Assembly: GCA_018065815.1 (NCBI GenBank)
Contig: JAGHSP010000137.1
Location: 1 to 6,088, forward strand
Reading direction: 5' to 3'
DNA: 6,088 nt
DNA from: Candidatus Sodaliphilus limicaballi
Lineage (GTDB): Bacteria; Bacteroidota; Bacteroidia; Bacteroidales; Muribaculaceae
Part shown: in pieces, positions 4,124 through 6,088 of the stretch
Layout: each line of letters starts with the position of its first letter
Position numbering within the stretch: position 1 is the stretch's first letter
Notes under the pieces: generated by a model
Database searches by the model: none
What the model was told of the DNA's origin: nothing
Seen by the model: the letters and a program-made list of their open reading frames with translations, nothing else
Made by a program: the position numbers and the translations under genes

Positions 4124-6088
4124 ATGAACAGGATTTTCAACTATATTATCATATCACTGCTGGCGGCTGTGGCGCTGTCGGTGACCAGTTGCAAGAGCGC
4201 TAAAATGCGTGATGCCGACGAGGCATATGACCGCGGCGAGTATGACGCGGCAGCGACTATCTACCGCAAGGTTTACAACAAACTCACTGCCCGCGAGGAC
4301 CGCTGGATGCGTGGCGAGGTGGCCTTCCAACTGGGCGAATGCTACCGTCACCTCAACCAGGCGTCGCGTGCCTCGGCTGCCTATCAGAATGCCTTGCGAT
4401 ATGAATATGAAGATTCTATGGCCATCTTCTACCTCGCCGAGGCTTTGCACCACGAGGGGAAGTACAAGGAGGCCATCGAGCAATACAACAAGTTCCTGGA
4501 ACTCGTGCCCGGCGACTGGAAGTCGCAACAGGGCATCAGAGGATGCGAACTTGCCCCCAAGTGGAAGCAAGAGGGATCGCGCTACATCGTGAAGAACGCC
4601 AAGATGTTCAACTCTCGCCGAGCCGACTTTGCCCCGATGTTCCTCGACGGAAATGCCGACCAGCTTTATTTCACATCGTCAACCGAGAAAGCCATGGGCG
4701 ACACTAAAAGCGAAATCACCGGCACCAAGAAGAGCGATATCTTCTTCTCTAAGAAGGACGAGAAAGGCAAGTGGTCGCGCCCCGAGGCTGTGGAGGGAGA
4801 ACTCAACACGACCGACGACGAGGGCATCACCTCGTTCAGCCCCGACGGCACCACGATGTACCTGGCCAAGGCCGTGCGCAAGAACTCTCCCAGCAGCATC
4901 GACATCTACACCTCGCAGCGCAGCGAGGCCAAGTGGAGCGCGGCACAGAAGGTGGAAATCACCGCCGACACATTGAGCGCCTATTGCGACCCGGCCGTGA
5001 GCGCTGACGGCGCATGGCTCTACTTCTCGAGCGACATGCCTGGCGGACAAGGCGGCAAGGACTTGTGGCGCATCAACCTCAAGGACAAGCACGGCACGCT
5101 GGAGAACCTGGGCGAACAAATCAACACCCCGGGTGACGAGCGTTTCCCCTACTGCCGCGACGACAGCACATTCTACTTTGCAAGCGACGGTCACCCCGGC
5201 ATGGGCGGACTGGACATCTTCTGCGCCAAATTACAGCCCTCGGGAAAATGGTTCATCGAGAACATGGGTTCGCCCGTGAACTCGGCCTACGACGACTTCG
5301 GCATCACCTATGCCAAGAACCAGACCGAAGCAGGGTTCTTCTCGAGCAACCGCAACGACGGACGCGGCTACGACCACATCTACAGTTTCGAGAAACCCGA
5401 CCTCAAGATATGGATCAGCGGTTATGTGCTGGACAAGGACGACGAGCCAGTGCCCAATGCCGTGATACGCATCGTGGGCAACGACGGCAGCAACCAGAAG
5501 GCAGCGGGCAAGCCCGACGGATCGTTCCGCTTCGACCTGCAACGCGGCGTGGACTATGTGATGCTCGCTGGCGCCAAGGGGTACCTCAACGGCAAGCAGC
5601 AGTTCACAAGCGACCCCGAGGAGGCCGACGCCGAGTATAACGTGGATTTCATTCTGGCAGCGACAACCAAGCCACAGGTCATCGAGCACATCTTCTATGA
5701 CTACAACAAGGCAACCTTGCGTCCCGAGAGCCAGGAAGCACTCAACGAAATGGTGCAGGTGATGAAGGACAACCCCGACATCGTGATCGAGATGGCCGCA
5801 CACACCGACCGTGTGGGCAGCGAACGCTTCAACCAGGACTTGAGCGACCGCCGCGCCAAGAGCGTAGTGGACTACTTGGTGGAGCACGGCATCGACAATT
5901 CACGCCTTAAACCCAAAGGCTACGGCAAGACCGTGCCCAAGAAGGTGACCAAGCGCATCAACAGCCAGTACCCGCAGTTTGAAGAAGGCGTGGAACTCAA
6001 CGAGGAATTCATCAAGGGGCTCTCACCCGAGGACCAACAGGCAGCCGACCAAATCAACCGCCGCACCGAGTTCCAAGTCATCTCCACA
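4124..6088 (+). CDS. PorE-like outer-membrane lipoprotein with TPR, PD40 propeller and C-terminal OmpA domain (3' end cut off by the window)
   Basis: 655 residues are visible with no stop, and the chain probably ends shortly after the edge because the OmpA motif NRRTEF is already reached. A lipoprotein signal comes first: a hydrophobic core, then SVTSC with lipidated Cys23. The residues after Cys (KSAKM) lack the acidic surface-export signal, suggesting an inner-leaflet, periplasm-facing anchor. TPR-like helices fill about 30-142. PD40-type propeller strands follow, for example SPDGTTMYLA (239-248), SADGAWLYFSS (293-303), YFASDGHPGMGGLDIF (351-366) and FSSNRNDGRGYDHIY (406-420). A carboxypeptidase-regulatory-like beta domain spans about 428-494. 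The OmpA peptidoglycan-binding domain begins near 516, with HTDRVGS (560-566) and NQDLSDRRA (570-578). This order matches PorE of the type IX secretion system, which ties that machine to peptidoglycan, but Bacteroidota carry paralogues with similar architecture and no secretion genes are visible here. The start could also be the in-frame ATG at 4118 or 4112. Confidence 0.88.
   Translation, partial: MNRIFNYIIISLLAAVALSVTSCKSAKMRDADEAYDRGEYDAAATIYRKVYNKLTAREDRWMRGEVAFQLGECYRHLNQASRASAAYQNALRYEYEDSMAIFYLAEALHHEGKYKEAIEQYNKFLELVPGDWKSQQGIRGCELAPKWKQEGSRYIVKNAKMFNSRRADFAPMFLDGNADQLYFTSSTEKAMGDTKSEITGTKKSDIFFSKKDEKGKWSRPEAVEGELNTTDDEGITSFSPDGTTMYLAKAVRKNSPSSIDIYTSQRSEAKWSAAQKVEITADTLSAYCDPAVSADGAWLYFSSDMPGGQGGKDLWRINLKDKHGTLENLGEQINTPGDERFPYCRDDSTFYFASDGHPGMGGLDIFCAKLQPSGKWFIENMGSPVNSAYDDFGITYAKNQTEAGFFSSNRNDGRGYDHIYSFEKPDLKIWISGYVLDKDDEPVPNAVIRIVGNDGSNQKAAGKPDGSFRFDLQRGVDYVMLAGAKGYLNGKQQFTSDPEEADAEYNVDFILAATTKPQVIEHIFYDYNKATLRPESQEALNEMVQVMKDNPDIVIEMAAHTDRVGSERFNQDLSDRRAKSVVDYLVEHGIDNSRLKPKGYGKTVPKKVTKRINSQYPQFEEGVELNEEFIKGLSPEDQQAADQINRRTEFQVIST

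Overview
The window looks like chromosomal DNA from a member of the Bacteroidota, most likely order Bacteroidales (gut Prevotellaceae or Muribaculaceae type). Three things suggest this. Promoter candidates match the Bacteroidota -33/-7 pattern (TTTG-like ... TAnnTTTG). Start codons are preceded by A-rich stretches rather than Shine-Dalgarno sequences. The last gene has the TPR / PD40 propeller / carboxypeptidase-regulatory-like / OmpA lipoprotein architecture known from PorE-type proteins. Coding regions are GC-rich and intergenic DNA is strongly AT-rich. I cannot assign a species.

Layout. Bases 1-490 hold no intact gene: an outward-facing promoter candidate on the minus strand, a possible signal-peptide gene remnant, and a 324-base segment bounded by 16-base inverted repeats with a second strong hairpin almost exactly at its centre. 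Bases 491-2438 form a cysteine-biosynthesis unit on the plus strand: a promoter, a 24-codon cysteine-rich leader ORF (four consecutive Cys codons plus a fifth), a 150-base structured leader, cysK, and a plant-like (EpsC/SAT-type) serine acetyltransferase. A strong hairpin at 2562-2604 sits between this unit and the convergent pepT (minus strand, tripeptidase T). After a divergent promoter region of about 285 bases, a large outer-membrane lipoprotein with a C-terminal OmpA domain runs off the right edge.

How the parts work together. Serine acetyltransferase makes O-acetylserine and CysK converts it with sulfide to cysteine. The cysteine-rich ORF ahead of both genes is best explained as a leader peptide that senses cysteinyl-tRNA supply by ribosome stalling. 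It would be translated at or almost at the 5' end of the transcript. Its Cys codons are mostly TGT, whereas all 13 Cys codons in the four protein-coding genes are TGC. This leader is the most interesting item in the window. Polycysteine, leaderless attenuator ORFs are known from mycobacteria; I am not aware of a described counterpart in Bacteroidota, and the mechanism here is inference. PepT and the OmpA-type lipoprotein appear to be unrelated neighbours.
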